Below, in pieces: positions 44,491 through 52,753 of a stretch of 64,000 nucleotides of DNA. Under the pieces are notes generated by a model. It saw only the letters and a program-made list of their open reading frames with translations, did no database searches and was not told where the DNA came from. The stretch is from Cellulomonas chengniuliangii (GTDB lineage Bacteria; Actinomycetota; Actinomycetes; Actinomycetales; Cellulomonadaceae). The DNA is taken from positions 682,001-746,000 of the forward strand of contig NZ_CP101988.1 of assembly GCF_024508335.1 (NCBI RefSeq), given 5' to 3'. The translations under genes were made by a program, and so were the position numbers. Each line of letters starts with the position of its first letter. Positions within the stretch are counted from its first letter, which is position 1.

Positions 44491-44518
44491 TTCAGTTGTT
44501 TCTCCCGGTTGCCGATGG
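44491..44518 (+). promoter_or_regulatory. Possible FliA/WhiG-type promoter P7 (TTCA-N16-GCCGATGG) upstream of a CAP-domain gene
   Basis: TTCA at 44491-44494 and GCCGATGG at 44511-44518, 16-base spacer, 43 bases before ATG 44562. It differs from P1-P6 by one base in the -35 and lies outside the flagellar cluster. Confidence 0.5.
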
Positions 44519-44561
44519 TCTGTGGGTCCAGGAAAGTCGTGCACGACACGAGGGGGCTCAG

Positions 44562-45782
44562 ATGGCGACCGTCCGGCACAAGCACCAGAGGCGACTGGCG
44601 ACAGTCCCGACCCAGCGGCAGGGGAGCGCCGCTGCCCAGGTGGCGGCGCCCGTCGAGACCCGCCCGGCGTCGTTCGTGCCGCCGCCGCGCATCGACGCCC
44701 TCCCGCCGGAGACTGCCGCCCTGCTGCTGCCTGACCTCGCCGGATTGTTCGTGCCGACGGCCGAGCCTCTCGCGGCCCCTCCGCAGACGGCCCCCGGCCC
44801 CCGTCAGGCCGCCCCCGCCGCGCGCCCTGGCCGTCCCACGTCCGTGGTGGCGGGCGTCAGCGTGGTGCTGCTGCTCGGTGCTCTCGCAGCCGGCGCGGCG
44901 GTGCGCCTGCAGCAGCAGGCGGAGGCCGCGGAGCTCGCCCGGGCGCAGGAGCGGGTGGCGCAGGTCGTGGCCGAGCAGCGGGCCGACGAGCAGTTCTTCC
45001 AGGCGCGCGGCGCCGCTGTCGCCCAGGCGGCGGCAGCCGCCGCGCAGGCCGCCCAGGCCGCCGTGGCCCTGGAGGCTCAGGCGCAGGCCCAGGCGGTGCT
45101 GGAGGCGAACGCACAGGCCGGTGACGGACCGCGCGCGGCCCTCCAAGAGGCCATGGACACCGTGGCCGCCACCGCGGCGGCCCTCGGCCAGGGGACGAGC
45201 CAGACCGACCTGCGGGCGGCCCTCGCCGGGATCGCCGTCCCGCAGCAGGGAGTCGTCGAGGCCCAGGCCCAGTGGCAGGCCGCCGAGGATGCCCGGATCG
45301 CGGCAGAGCAGGCCGCCGCGGCCCAGGCTGCTGCCGCGGCAGAGAAGAAGGCCCGGGCGGCCGCTCCGAAGTCGAGCGCGCCCCGGAGCAGCCGTGCCGC
45401 GGCTGGCGCAGCAGCGGCCCCGGCCGCCGCTGGCGAGGCGCCCGCGGCCCAGGTCGCCGGCATCGAGGGGTACAGCGTCCAGTCCATCGGTGACGCGCTC
45501 AACGCCCACCGCGCGAACAACGGCCTGCCCGCCCTGAGCATCTCGGGCTCGTCGACCCTGAACGCGCACGCCACGGCGATGGCCAGCGAGTGGCGCATCT
45601 GGCACGGCGGCAACGACTCGATCGTCGGCTGGGTGCAGCCCGCCAGCTCGACGGCCATGATCAACGCCTACGCCAACTCCTCCGCCCACAACGCGTGGAT
45701 GCTCAAGAGCGACATCAGCCGGATGTCGATCGGCGCCGTGGTGCGTGACGGCCGGCTGTTCACCGCGATCAAGCTCAGCTGA
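44562..45782 (+). CDS. Membrane-anchored CAP-domain protein with Ala/Gln-rich stalk
   Basis: This 406-residue protein has a 90-residue cytoplasmic N-terminus (basic, Pro-rich), one membrane helix (VVAGVSVVLLLGALAAGAAV, about 92-112), then a long Ala/Gln/Glu-rich stalk (about 113-285, e.g. AQAAAAAAQAAQAAVALEAQ) predicted to be helical. It ends with a compact CAP-like domain: IGDALNAHRANNGLPALSISG, HATAMASEWRIWHGG and SAHNAWMLKSDISRMSIGAVV. ATG 44562 is preceded by AGGGGG. The stalk would hold the CAP domain away from the membrane within the wall. Function is unknown. A near-sigma-28 promoter upstream may place it with motility genes. Confidence 0.85.
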   Translation: MATVRHKHQRRLATVPTQRQGSAAAQVAAPVETRPASFVPPPRIDALPPETAALLLPDLAGLFVPTAEPLAAPPQTAPGPRQAAPAARPGRPTSVVAGVSVVLLLGALAAGAAVRLQQQAEAAELARAQERVAQVVAEQRADEQFFQARGAAVAQAAAAAAQAAQAAVALEAQAQAQAVLEANAQAGDGPRAALQEAMDTVAATAAALGQGTSQTDLRAALAGIAVPQQGVVEAQAQWQAAEDARIAAEQAAAAQAAAAAEKKARAAAPKSSAPRSSRAAAGAAAAPAAAGEAPAAQVAGIEGYSVQSIGDALNAHRANNGLPALSISGSSTLNAHATAMASEWRIWHGGNDSIVGWVQPASSTAMINAYANSSAHNAWMLKSDISRMSIGAVVRDGRLFTAIKLS

Positions 45783-45816
45783 CCGTCCGGCCGCACAGGC
45801 CCGGCCGACACGAGGG

Positions 45817-47046
45817 CTAGCAGAGGGCCTGGCTGAGGGGGTCGAGCGCGAGGTCGAGGTCGTCCGACCCGATGGTGAGGGGCGGGGCGAGGCGGATGGT
45901 CGAGCCGTGGGTGTCCTTGGCGAGCACGCCACGCGCCAGCAGCCGCTCGCACAGCTCGCGGCCGGTCAGGTGGGCAGGGTCCACGTCGATCCCGGCCCAG
46001 AGGCCCACGCCGCGGCTGCGCTCGATCAGGCCGGCCGTGGCCATCGTCGCGAGGCGGGAGTGCAGGTGCGCGCCGAGGGACCGGGCGCGGGCCTGCGGCT
46101 CTCCGGAGCCGAGCAGCTCGATCACGGCCAGGCCCACGGCGCAGGCCATCGGGTTGCCGCCGAATGTGGAGCCGTGCGTGCCGGGGGAGAGGACCTCGAT
46201 CACGTCCTCGCGGCCCACCAGCGCGCTGACCGGCACGATGCCCCCGCCGAGCGCCTTGCCGAGCGTCATGAGGTCGGGCTGCACGCCCCACAGCTCGCAC
46301 GCGAACGTGGCGCCGGTGCGGCCCAGGCCCGACTGGATCTCGTCGGCGATGAACAGCACGTCGGCCTCGTCGCACAGGGCGCGCACGGCGGGCAGGTAGT
46401 CGACGGGCGGCACCACGACGCCCTGCTCGCCCTGGATCGGCTCGAGCAGCACCGCGACGGTCGTCTCGTCGACGGCCTCGCGCAGCGCGTCCGCGTCACC
46501 GTAGGGGACCACGCGGAAGCCGGGGGTGAACGGGCCGAAGCCGTCACGGGCCTCGGCGTCCGTCGAGAAGGACACGATGGTGGTGGTGCGGCCGTGGAAG
46601 TTGCCGTCCGCCACGATGATGGTCGCCTGCTCGGGAGCGATGCCGCGCACGTCGTAGCCCCACTTGCGCGCGGCCTTGATCGCGGTCTCGACGGCCTCCG
46701 CCCCCGTGTTCATCGGCAGCACCAGCGGCGCCCCGCCACGGACGGCGGGCGCGGCGAGGTGCGCGAGCGCGTCGGCGAAGGGCTCGAGGAGGTCGTGGCC
46801 GAAGGCCCGGGACGAGAGGGTGAGCCGGTCGAGCTGGTCGCGGGCGGCCGCGACGAGCGCGGGATGGCGGTGCCCGAAGTTCAGGGACGAGTAGCCCGCG
46901 AGCATGTCGATGTACGCGCGCCCGTCCACGTCGCGGGCCCAGGCGCCGGACGCCCAGGCGAGGGTGACGGGAAGCGGCGCGTAGTTGCCCGCCAGCCGGC
47001 TCCCTCGAGGGGTGGCGCCGACGCCCGGGCCCGCGACGGCCGTCAT
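45817..47046 (-). CDS. rocD: Ornithine aminotransferase RocD
   Basis: This 409-residue class III PLP aminotransferase shows YSSLNFGHRHPALVAAA, PMNTGAEAVETAIKAARKWGY (the ornithine-transaminase signature), ADGNFHGRTTTIVSFS, FIADEIQSGLGRTG, and the PLP-binding Lys in MTLGKALGGGIVPVSA. It transfers the delta-amino group of ornithine to 2-oxoglutarate, giving glutamate semialdehyde toward proline or glutamate. ATG 47046 overlaps the upstream DDAH-family gene by 4 bases, so the pair acts together in arginine/ornithine breakdown. Confidence 0.94.
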   Translation of the reverse strand: MTAVAGPGVGATPRGSRLAGNYAPLPVTLAWASGAWARDVDGRAYIDMLAGYSSLNFGHRHPALVAAARDQLDRLTLSSRAFGHDLLEPFADALAHLAAPAVRGGAPLVLPMNTGAEAVETAIKAARKWGYDVRGIAPEQATIIVADGNFHGRTTTIVSFSTDAEARDGFGPFTPGFRVVPYGDADALREAVDETTVAVLLEPIQGEQGVVVPPVDYLPAVRALCDEADVLFIADEIQSGLGRTGATFACELWGVQPDLMTLGKALGGGIVPVSALVGREDVIEVLSPGTHGSTFGGNPMACAVGLAVIELLGSGEPQARARSLGAHLHSRLATMATAGLIERSRGVGLWAGIDVDPAHLTGRELCERLLARGVLAKDTHGSTIRLAPPLTIGSDDLDLALDPLSQALC

Positions 47047-47897
47047 GGCACGTCGCGGATCTCGAGCGTGCAGCACTTGGCGCCGCCGCCCCCCTTGAGC
47101 AGCTCGGAGGTGTCCACCGGGATGGTCTCGTAGCCGCGCTCGCGCAGCGCGGGCGCCAGGTCGACCGCGCCGGGGGCGACGACGACGTGCCGCCCGTCGC
47201 TGACCGCGTTGAGCCCCAGGGCCGCCGCGTCCCGGTCGGTGGCGTGCAGGGCGTCCGGGAACAGCTCGCGGAGCCGCTCCTGGGACGCGGGGGAGAACGC
47301 CGGGGGGAAGTACGCGACCTGCGGGTCGGCCGCGTCGCTCTGCAGCACCGCGAGCGCGGTGTCGAGGTGGTAGTACCGCGCGTCCACCAGTTCCAGGGAC
47401 ACGACCTCGTGGCCGGTGACCCGGGCCAGCTCGGCGTGCGCGGAGCGGTCGGTGCGGAAGCCGGTGCCCGCGAGGATCAGGTCGCCGACGGGGAGGATGT
47501 CGCCCTCGCCCTCGTTGACCTCGGCGGCGGTGTGGGTGACGAAGCCGCGGTCGGCGAACCACTTCTCGTACGCCGGGCCCTCGGGCGCGCGCTCGGGGTG
47601 GCGGAATCGCGCGGAGTAGACGATTCCGTCGACGATCAGGGCGCCATTGGCGGCGTAGACCATGTCCGGCAGCCCGGGGATCGGGTCGATCGTCTCGACC
47701 GTGTGCCCCAGGTCGAGGTAGACGTCGCGCAGCGTGCGCCACTGGCTCCGCGCCAGCTCGGTGTCCGTGTGCCGGGTCGAGTCCATCCAGGGGTTGATCT
47801 CGTACGCGACGGTGTAGTGCACCGGCTCGCACATCAGGTAGCGGCGCGGGGTCGCGACGCGGGGGGTGGAGGGATCGGCGGCCGGGCTCACGGGCAT
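47043..47897 (-). CDS. DDAH/amidinotransferase-family hydrolase (dimethylargininase-like; possibly citrulline or arginine hydrolase)
   Basis: This 284-residue pentein-fold enzyme shows MCEPVHYTVAYEINPWMD, DMVYAANGALIVDG, catalytic His in ARYYHLDTALAVL and nucleophile Cys in GGGGAKCCTLEI at the C-terminus. Family members hydrolyse guanidino/ureido groups: dimethylarginine, citrulline (CtlX-type) or arginine to ornithine (arginine dihydrolase-type). The 4-base overlap with rocD suggests that its product, directly or indirectly, is ornithine or citrulline. Substrate cannot be fixed from sequence. ATG 47897 is preceded by AAGGAG at 7-base spacing. Confidence 0.85.
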   Translation of the reverse strand: MPVSPAADPSTPRVATPRRYLMCEPVHYTVAYEINPWMDSTRHTDTELARSQWRTLRDVYLDLGHTVETIDPIPGLPDMVYAANGALIVDGIVYSARFRHPERAPEGPAYEKWFADRGFVTHTAAEVNEGEGDILPVGDLILAGTGFRTDRSAHAELARVTGHEVVSLELVDARYYHLDTALAVLQSDAADPQVAYFPPAFSPASQERLRELFPDALHATDRDAAALGLNAVSDGRHVVVAPGAVDLAPALRERGYETIPVDTSELLKGGGGAKCCTLEIRDVP

Positions 47898-48025
47898 TCG
47901 GGTGCTCCTTCGAAGAGGGTCAGGAGGGTGGCGTCGCGTCATCGGGACAAGGTCACGTCGAGCCTACGAGCCCTGCGTCGACGGAAATGACAGGTCGCGT
48001 TGTTGTGGCTGGCGTCTTCGTTGCG

Positions 48026-48439
48026 TCAACTAGGGGATCTGCGGTGATTCGTTGCGCGGGGCGCGATCTGATCATCGAGAGCCTGCACCATCCGGCGCAG
48101 CGCCACCTGGCGGTAGGAGTCGTCGAGCAGCTCCGCGACCTCGTCCCAGTCCACGGGGGCGGCGTCGAGGTCGAGCGCCAGCCAGCCGGACGGCCCGAAG
48201 TAGGGCGGCGAGGAGAACCGCGGATCGGCGAGCAGCGCCTCGCGCTCGTCCTCGTCGGGCCTGAGCACCAGGCCGTGCGGGCTGACGTGCGTGCCGAAGA
48301 CCGCGAAGATCTTGCGGCCCGCCCGGAACGTGGGCCGCCCCCACGACTCGACCTCGGCGGACTCCGGGAAGGCCGAGGTGAGGGCGCGCACCCCGGCCAG
48401 CAACGGGTCGCCGTCGTCGTACATGCGCGGGTGCGTCAT
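48026..48439 (-). CDS. MmcQ/YjbR-family protein
   Basis: This 137-residue protein of the MmcQ/YjbR (CyaY-like fold) family shows VESWGRPTFRAGRKIFAVFG, GLVLRPDEDEREALLADPRF and FGPSGWLALDLDAAPVDWDEVAELLDDSYRQVA. The W-G-x-P-x-F-x-x-x-x-K-x-F pattern and the final D-W-x-E-V-x-E-L-L-D-x-S-Y-R are diagnostic. The family is sometimes called DNA-binding, but function is unsettled. ATG 48439 overlaps the stop of the upstream SRPBCC gene by one base, so both are in one operon. Confidence 0.88.
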   Translation of the reverse strand: MTHPRMYDDGDPLLAGVRALTSAFPESAEVESWGRPTFRAGRKIFAVFGTHVSPHGLVLRPDEDEREALLADPRFSSPPYFGPSGWLALDLDAAPVDWDEVAELLDDSYRQVALRRMVQALDDQIAPRATNHRRSPS

Positions 48440-48984
48440 CACGGCGCCCCGGTCCGGGAGGGGCGCCGGCGGCGCGACGCCCGCACCTCGCGGCCGGCCC
48501 GGGCCAGCGCCAGGGCGAGCATCGCCCGCAGCACCGGCGCCACCAGGGCGGCGGCCGGCGCCGGGCCGGCCAGCCGCACGCGCTCCGACCAGGTGGCGCG
48601 CGAGCGATGCGGCCCGGCTGCCTCGACCACGATCTGCGACTCGCCGAGCAGGAGGGGCCCCAGCTTGGTGAACACCGCGACGCCCGCGGCGCCCTCGCCA
48701 GGCGGGTCCCACCGGTCGATCCGCATCCGGTCGACGATGCCCGGGGCTCCGCGGCGTGCGAGGGGCCCCGAGACCGCCGTGACCATCGCGCCCCGCCGCG
48801 GCGGCCCGGGAGGCGCCTCGACCCGCGTCATCGGGATCCATCGCGCATGGTTCCTGGCATCAGTGAGCAGGCGGAACGCCTCGGCGGCAGGGATCGGGAG
48901 CATCCGGGACACCGCCACCAGCCTGCCCGGGGCAGCCCTGCCGCTGCCCCGCGCGCCCTGCCTGCCGACCTGCGACGACGACAT
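48439..48984 (-). CDS. SRPBCC-superfamily (polyketide cyclase-like) protein
   Basis: This 181-residue protein has the helix-grip SRPBCC pattern: VAVSRMLPIPAAEAFRLLTDARNHARWIP (start of the fold), VDRMRIDRWDPPGEG, SQIVVEAAGPHRSRATWSERV. The C-terminal helix (ALVAPVLRAMLALALARAGREV) closes the hydrophobic pocket. A short Arg-rich tail follows. Such proteins bind small hydrophobic ligands; none is indicated here. It is divergent from an aldo/keto reductase gene 54 bases away. Confidence 0.78.
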   Translation of the reverse strand: MSSSQVGRQGARGSGRAAPGRLVAVSRMLPIPAAEAFRLLTDARNHARWIPMTRVEAPPGPPRRGAMVTAVSGPLARRGAPGIVDRMRIDRWDPPGEGAAGVAVFTKLGPLLLGESQIVVEAAGPHRSRATWSERVRLAGPAPAAALVAPVLRAMLALALARAGREVRASRRRRPSRTGAP

Positions 48985-49038
48985 GCGGGCCCCCTGACGC
49001 GTCCTGGATCACCTTTTCCTCACGGTAGCGTCAGGGCC

Positions 49039-50031
49039 ATGGAGACGCGTGTGCTGGGACGGACGGGCAGGTCGGTCGGGGTCGTGGGCCTCGGCTGCTG
49101 GCAGCTGGGCGGGGACTGGGGCGAGGTCGCCGACGACGACGCCTTCGGGGTGCTCGACGCGGCGGTGGAGAGCGGCGTGACCTTCCTCGACACCGCCGAC
49201 GTCTACGGGGACGGGCGCAGCGAGCGCCTGATCGGCCGGTTCCTCGCCGAGCGGGGCGACCGTGCGCACGGGCTGACGGTCGCGACCAAGATGGGCCGGC
49301 GCGCCGACCCGCACACCGCCGACGCCTACACCCTCGACGCGTTCCGGGCCTGGACGGACCGCTCGCGCGCGAACCTCGGCATGGACACCCTCGACCTGGT
49401 GCAGCTGCACTGCCCGCCCACCGAGGTCTTCCACCGCGACGACGTGTACGACGCGCTCGACACCCTGGTCGCCGACAAGGCGATCGCCGCGTACGGCGTG
49501 TCCGTCGAGACGGTCGACGAGGCCCTCGCGGCGATCGCGCGCCCGAACGTCGCGAGCGTTCAGATCATCCTCAACGTGTTCCGCCGCAAGCCGCTCGAGG
49601 CCGTGCTCCCCGCGGCCGCCGCGGCCGGCGTCGGCATCATCGCGCGCGTTCCGCTCGCCAGCGGGCTGCTGTCGGGCCGCTACGACGAGAGCACGACGTT
49701 CGCGGCCGGCGACCACCGCACCTTCAACCGCAACGGCGAGTCCTTCGACGTGGGCGAGACGTTCGCGGGAGTGCCGTTCGAGGTGGGGGTCGTGGCGGCC
49801 CGCGAGGTCGCGGCGCGCACCCCGGAGGGCGCGACCACTGCCCAGCTCGCGCTGCGCTGGATCCTCGACCAGGAGGGCGTCTCGGTGGTGATCCCCGGCG
49901 CGCGGAACGCCGAGCAGGCTCGCGGCAACGCGGCTGCCGCCGACCTGTCCCCCCTGGACGTGGGCACGGCCGCCGAGCTCGAGCGGATCTACGACACGTC
50001 GGTGCGCGCGCACGTGCACGGGCGTTGGTGA
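49039..50031 (+). CDS. Aldo/keto reductase
   Basis: This 330-residue NADPH-dependent oxidoreductase of the AKR superfamily shows VLGRTGRSVGVVGLGCWQLGG, the catalytic Asp and Tyr in FLDTADVYGDGRSE, Lys in LTVATKMGRR and His in LDLVQLHCPP. The cofactor-binding end has VVIPGARNAEQARGN. The gene stands alone; substrate unknown. ATG 49039 follows a 54-base divergent intergenic region. Confidence 0.93.
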   Translation: METRVLGRTGRSVGVVGLGCWQLGGDWGEVADDDAFGVLDAAVESGVTFLDTADVYGDGRSERLIGRFLAERGDRAHGLTVATKMGRRADPHTADAYTLDAFRAWTDRSRANLGMDTLDLVQLHCPPTEVFHRDDVYDALDTLVADKAIAAYGVSVETVDEALAAIARPNVASVQIILNVFRRKPLEAVLPAAAAAGVGIIARVPLASGLLSGRYDESTTFAAGDHRTFNRNGESFDVGETFAGVPFEVGVVAAREVAARTPEGATTAQLALRWILDQEGVSVVIPGARNAEQARGNAAAADLSPLDVGTAAELERIYDTSVRAHVHGRW

Positions 50032-50092
50032 GCGCCTGACCCACCTCTGACCGGGGCGTGTTCGGCCGCCGGACGGGCGAGGCCGCCCGGCC

Positions 50093-50899
50093 TCACCGAG
50101 GGTCGGGGCCGGCCTCGCCCTCCGGCGTGATCTGGTGGGGCCACACGACGCCGCCCACACCTTCGATGACCTGCGGGAAGCGCTCCGGGGCCGGGCCGAA
50201 GGCGATCCGCGCGCCCTGCACCACGGGCTTGCCAAGCGCCCTGGCGCCCGCGATCCCCACGGCCGCGCCGATCCCGAAGGGGAGCAGCCGCCCGAAGGCC
50301 AGGCCGCTCTGCCGGGCCGCCTGGGTCCGGATCAGCCGCCGAGTCAGCGTCGAGTTGACCCGGCGGATGGTCGACGTCGGCATCCGGGTGAGCAGCGTGC
50401 GCGCGAAGTGCGCCGAGCCGATGTGCGCGGAGTCGGCGACGGCCTTCGCGCCACTCTCGCCCAGCACGGTGGCCAGCAGCAGCGCCCGGCGGCGCTCCGC
50501 GTCCTGCACCTCGATGCCGTGCACGCTCGCCACCGCGAGCGAGAACGCCGCCGACGTCGCGAAGAACGTCCCCACATCGCTCGCGGTCAGCGCCATCGCC
50601 ACGCCCGTGCCGATCGCCGGCGCCGCGGCGGCCACTCCCACAGCAGCCCCGGTGCCCTGCACCACGCGCATGTACTCGCGCTCCAGCAGCCAGATGATCT
50701 GCTGCGGGGAGGCGTGCGGGTTGCGCCGGCGCAGGCTCTGCACGTGCGCGTGGATGGTCGCCGAGGGGATGGTCACTGCCTTGTCGAGCGCGGCGTCGAG
50801 CAACGGCGTCCGGCGCAGGTGCGGTGCGTCGACCTGCTCGGCGGGCCCTACGCCAGAGCCCGCGCCGGATGGCTCCCGCCGTTCGAGGGACGGGGTCAT
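50093..50899 (-). CDS. EcsC-like hydrophobic protein of unknown function
   Basis: This 268-residue protein has two small-residue-rich hydrophobic regions: VGVAAAAPAIGTGVAMALTASDV near 85-105 and FGIGAAVGIAGARALG near 215-230. Between them lies a helical stretch HGIEVQDAERRRALLLATVLGESG. The N-terminal HAHVQSLRRRNPHASPQQIIWLLE and overall layout resemble EcsC-family proteins, whose function is not known. The assignment is tentative. ATG 50899 overlaps the OsmC-family stop by 4 bases, so the two are co-expressed. Confidence 0.6.
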   Translation of the reverse strand: MTPSLERREPSGAGSGVGPAEQVDAPHLRRTPLLDAALDKAVTIPSATIHAHVQSLRRRNPHASPQQIIWLLEREYMRVVQGTGAAVGVAAAAPAIGTGVAMALTASDVGTFFATSAAFSLAVASVHGIEVQDAERRRALLLATVLGESGAKAVADSAHIGSAHFARTLLTRMPTSTIRRVNSTLTRRLIRTQAARQSGLAFGRLLPFGIGAAVGIAGARALGKPVVQGARIAFGPAPERFPQVIEGVGGVVWPHQITPEGEAGPDPR

Positions 50900-51357
50900 C
50901 GGCCGCCGCCCTCGACCGTGAGCTCGACCGTCGCGCCGTGCACGAGGGTGCGGCCCACGGTGCAGTGGCCGTCGACGGCGCGGTGCACGACGGTCAGCAG
51001 GCGCTCCCGCTGCACGGCGTCGAGGCTGGAGAGGTCGACCACCAGGCGCTCGGTCAGCGCGGGGTAGCGGTCCTCGTCGGGGTCGCTGGGGCCCTCGACC
51101 TCGACGGTCACGGCGACGTCCTCGCCGAGCCGGTGGGCGAGGGCGCTGTCGGCGCTCATGCCGGTGCACCCCGCGAGGGCGATCTTCAGCAGCTCGCCAG
51201 GGGTGAACACCGCCCCCGCCTCGACGGGGCCGATCAAGACCTCGGCGCCGCGGGAGCTGCGCCCGGTGTAGGTGCGTCGGCCGGTGCGCTCGACCCAGAG
51301 GTCGGCCTGCGGCGCGGCGGGCGCCGGGGTGGTGTGCGGAACCTGCTCGGTGGTCAT
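50896..51357 (-). CDS. OsmC/Ohr-family peroxiredoxin-like protein
   Basis: This 153-residue protein has the two conserved OsmC cysteines: LKIALAGCTGMSADSAL and DGHCTVGRTLVHG. Both belong to the active site that reduces organic hydroperoxides. A Glu in FTPGELLKIALAG is also conserved. The N-terminal 20 residues are Pro/Ala/Thr-rich. It is followed by the EcsC-like gene with a 4-base overlap, and preceded by a TetR gene 46 bases upstream on the same strand. Confidence 0.88.
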   Translation of the reverse strand: MTTEQVPHTTPAPAAPQADLWVERTGRRTYTGRSSRGAEVLIGPVEAGAVFTPGELLKIALAGCTGMSADSALAHRLGEDVAVTVEVEGPSDPDEDRYPALTERLVVDLSSLDAVQRERLLTVVHRAVDGHCTVGRTLVHGATVELTVEGGGR

Positions 51358-51403
51358 CCCGCGATCCTGCCACGCACGGCACTGCCCGGCGCGCGAGCGC
51401 AGG

Positions 51404-51994
51404 TCAGGAGCGGCGCTGCCAGTCCCGCACGAACGGCTCGAGCATCTCCTCGGCGCGGATGCGGGCGTCTGCCGGCTCGTGCCCGGTCTCGATCAAACGG
51501 CTGGCGGTGAGCACCACGCCGTTGACCAACTCGGCGGTGGTCTGCGGATCCGGCAGGCCGAGCTCGGTGAGGGCCCCGACCAGGGGCAGCAGCAGCGCGT
51601 CGTGCATCTCCCGGCTGCCGCGGGCCAGGGCGTCGCCCGGGGCGATCTCGGTCAGCGCCCGCGCGACGGCGTGCTCGCCCGAGGCCACCAGCTCCAGGTT
51701 GGAGCGCAGGTAGGCGAGGACCTGCTCCGCCGGGTCGTCAGCCTCGTCCATGGCCTGCTGCACTGTGGTGGACCACCGCGGGAAGACCTCGGTGACCAGC
51801 GCGGCCATCAGGTCGTCGCGCGAGGCGAAGTACTGGTACACGCTCGACCGGGCGAGCCCGGCCCGGGCTCCCACCGCCGCGAGGGTCGGCGGCGCGTCGG
51901 GCCGCTCGACGAGCAGTGCGTGGGCGGCGTCGAGGAGGGCCCGGTGCTGGGCCGCGCGGTGCTCTGCCACCGTCGCAGCCTGGATCTTCGGCAC
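51404..51994 (-). CDS. TetR-family transcriptional regulator, last gene of an ABC-transporter operon
   Basis: This 196-residue TetR regulator has an N-terminal DNA-binding domain: LLDAAHALLVERPDAPPTLAAVGARAGLARSSVYQYFASRDDLMAALV, matching the TetR helix-turn-helix signature. The C-terminal ligand domain is variable. It lies 27 bases downstream of a permease-ATPase pair on the same strand. A CCGAC-N5-GTCGG palindrome at the permease promoter (53916-53930) is a candidate operator. Confidence 0.92.
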   Translation of the reverse strand: MPKIQAATVAEHRAAQHRALLDAAHALLVERPDAPPTLAAVGARAGLARSSVYQYFASRDDLMAALVTEVFPRWSTTVQQAMDEADDPAEQVLAYLRSNLELVASGEHAVARALTEIAPGDALARGSREMHDALLLPLVGALTELGLPDPQTTAELVNGVVLTASRLIETGHEPADARIRAEEMLEPFVRDWQRRS

Positions 51995-52021
51995 GGGCCC
52001 TCCTCCTCGCAGTCGTCCGGC

Positions 52022-52753
52022 TCAGGCGCTCGGACGGGATCCCGCCGACAGCGTGCCGTCGATCATCTCGAGCACGCGGTCGCAGTGGAGCAGGATGTCA
52101 TGGTCGTGCGTGACCATCACAGTCGCGACACCGGACTGGCGTGTCTCGCGGGCGAGCAGCTCGACGATCTCCTGGCTGCGCGCGCGGTCGAGGGCTGACG
52201 TCGGCTCGTCCACCAGCAGCAGCGACGGGCCGCACACCAGCGCTCGGGCGATGCCGATGCGCTGGCGCTCGCCGCCCGACAGCTCGTGCGGGCGCCGGCC
52301 CAGCTTGCTGGACAGGCCGACCTCGTCGAGCAGCTCGCGGGGGTCGCGTGCCGGCTTGCCGCCGCGCATGTGCAGCGCGAGGCGGAGCTGGTCCTCCGCG
52401 GTGAGCGCGGGCACCAGGTTGCCCGACTGGAACACGAAGCCGATGTGCTCGAGGCGGAACCGGGTGCGCTCGCGGTCCTTCATCGCGCCCAGGTCCTGGC
52501 CGTCGATGAGCACCGTGCCGGAGTCCGGCGTGGTGAGCGCGCCCGCCACGGCGAGCAGGCTCGACTTGCCGGAGCCGGACGGGCCCACCACGGCCACGAG
52601 CTCGCCCGGGCTGACGGTCATGGACACGTGGTCGAGGGCGGTGATGGTGCTGTCCCCGTCCCCGACGGTCAGGGTCACGTCGGCCAGCACGAGGCCGCGC
52701 TGCGTGTCCGAGGGGCCGGTGGAGCCAGCGGATCGGGTGTCGGTGCTGGTCAT
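52022..52753 (-). CDS. ABC transporter ATP-binding protein (MacB/LolD type)
   Basis: This 243-residue ATPase has Walker A GPSGSGKSSLLAVAG, Q-loop FVFQSGNLVPALTAEDQL, signature HELSGGERQRIGIARAL, Walker B LLLVDEPTSALD and H-loop MVTHDHDIL. The type matches ATPases that work with FtsX/MacB permeases. Its ATG overlaps the upstream permease stop by 4 bases. The TetR gene follows. The role is probably efflux or cell-envelope remodelling; the substrate is unknown. Confidence 0.95.
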   Translation of the reverse strand: MTSTDTRSAGSTGPSDTQRGLVLADVTLTVGDGDSTITALDHVSMTVSPGELVAVVGPSGSGKSSLLAVAGALTTPDSGTVLIDGQDLGAMKDRERTRFRLEHIGFVFQSGNLVPALTAEDQLRLALHMRGGKPARDPRELLDEVGLSSKLGRRPHELSGGERQRIGIARALVCGPSLLLVDEPTSALDRARSQEIVELLARETRQSGVATVMVTHDHDILLHCDRVLEMIDGTLSAGSRPSA

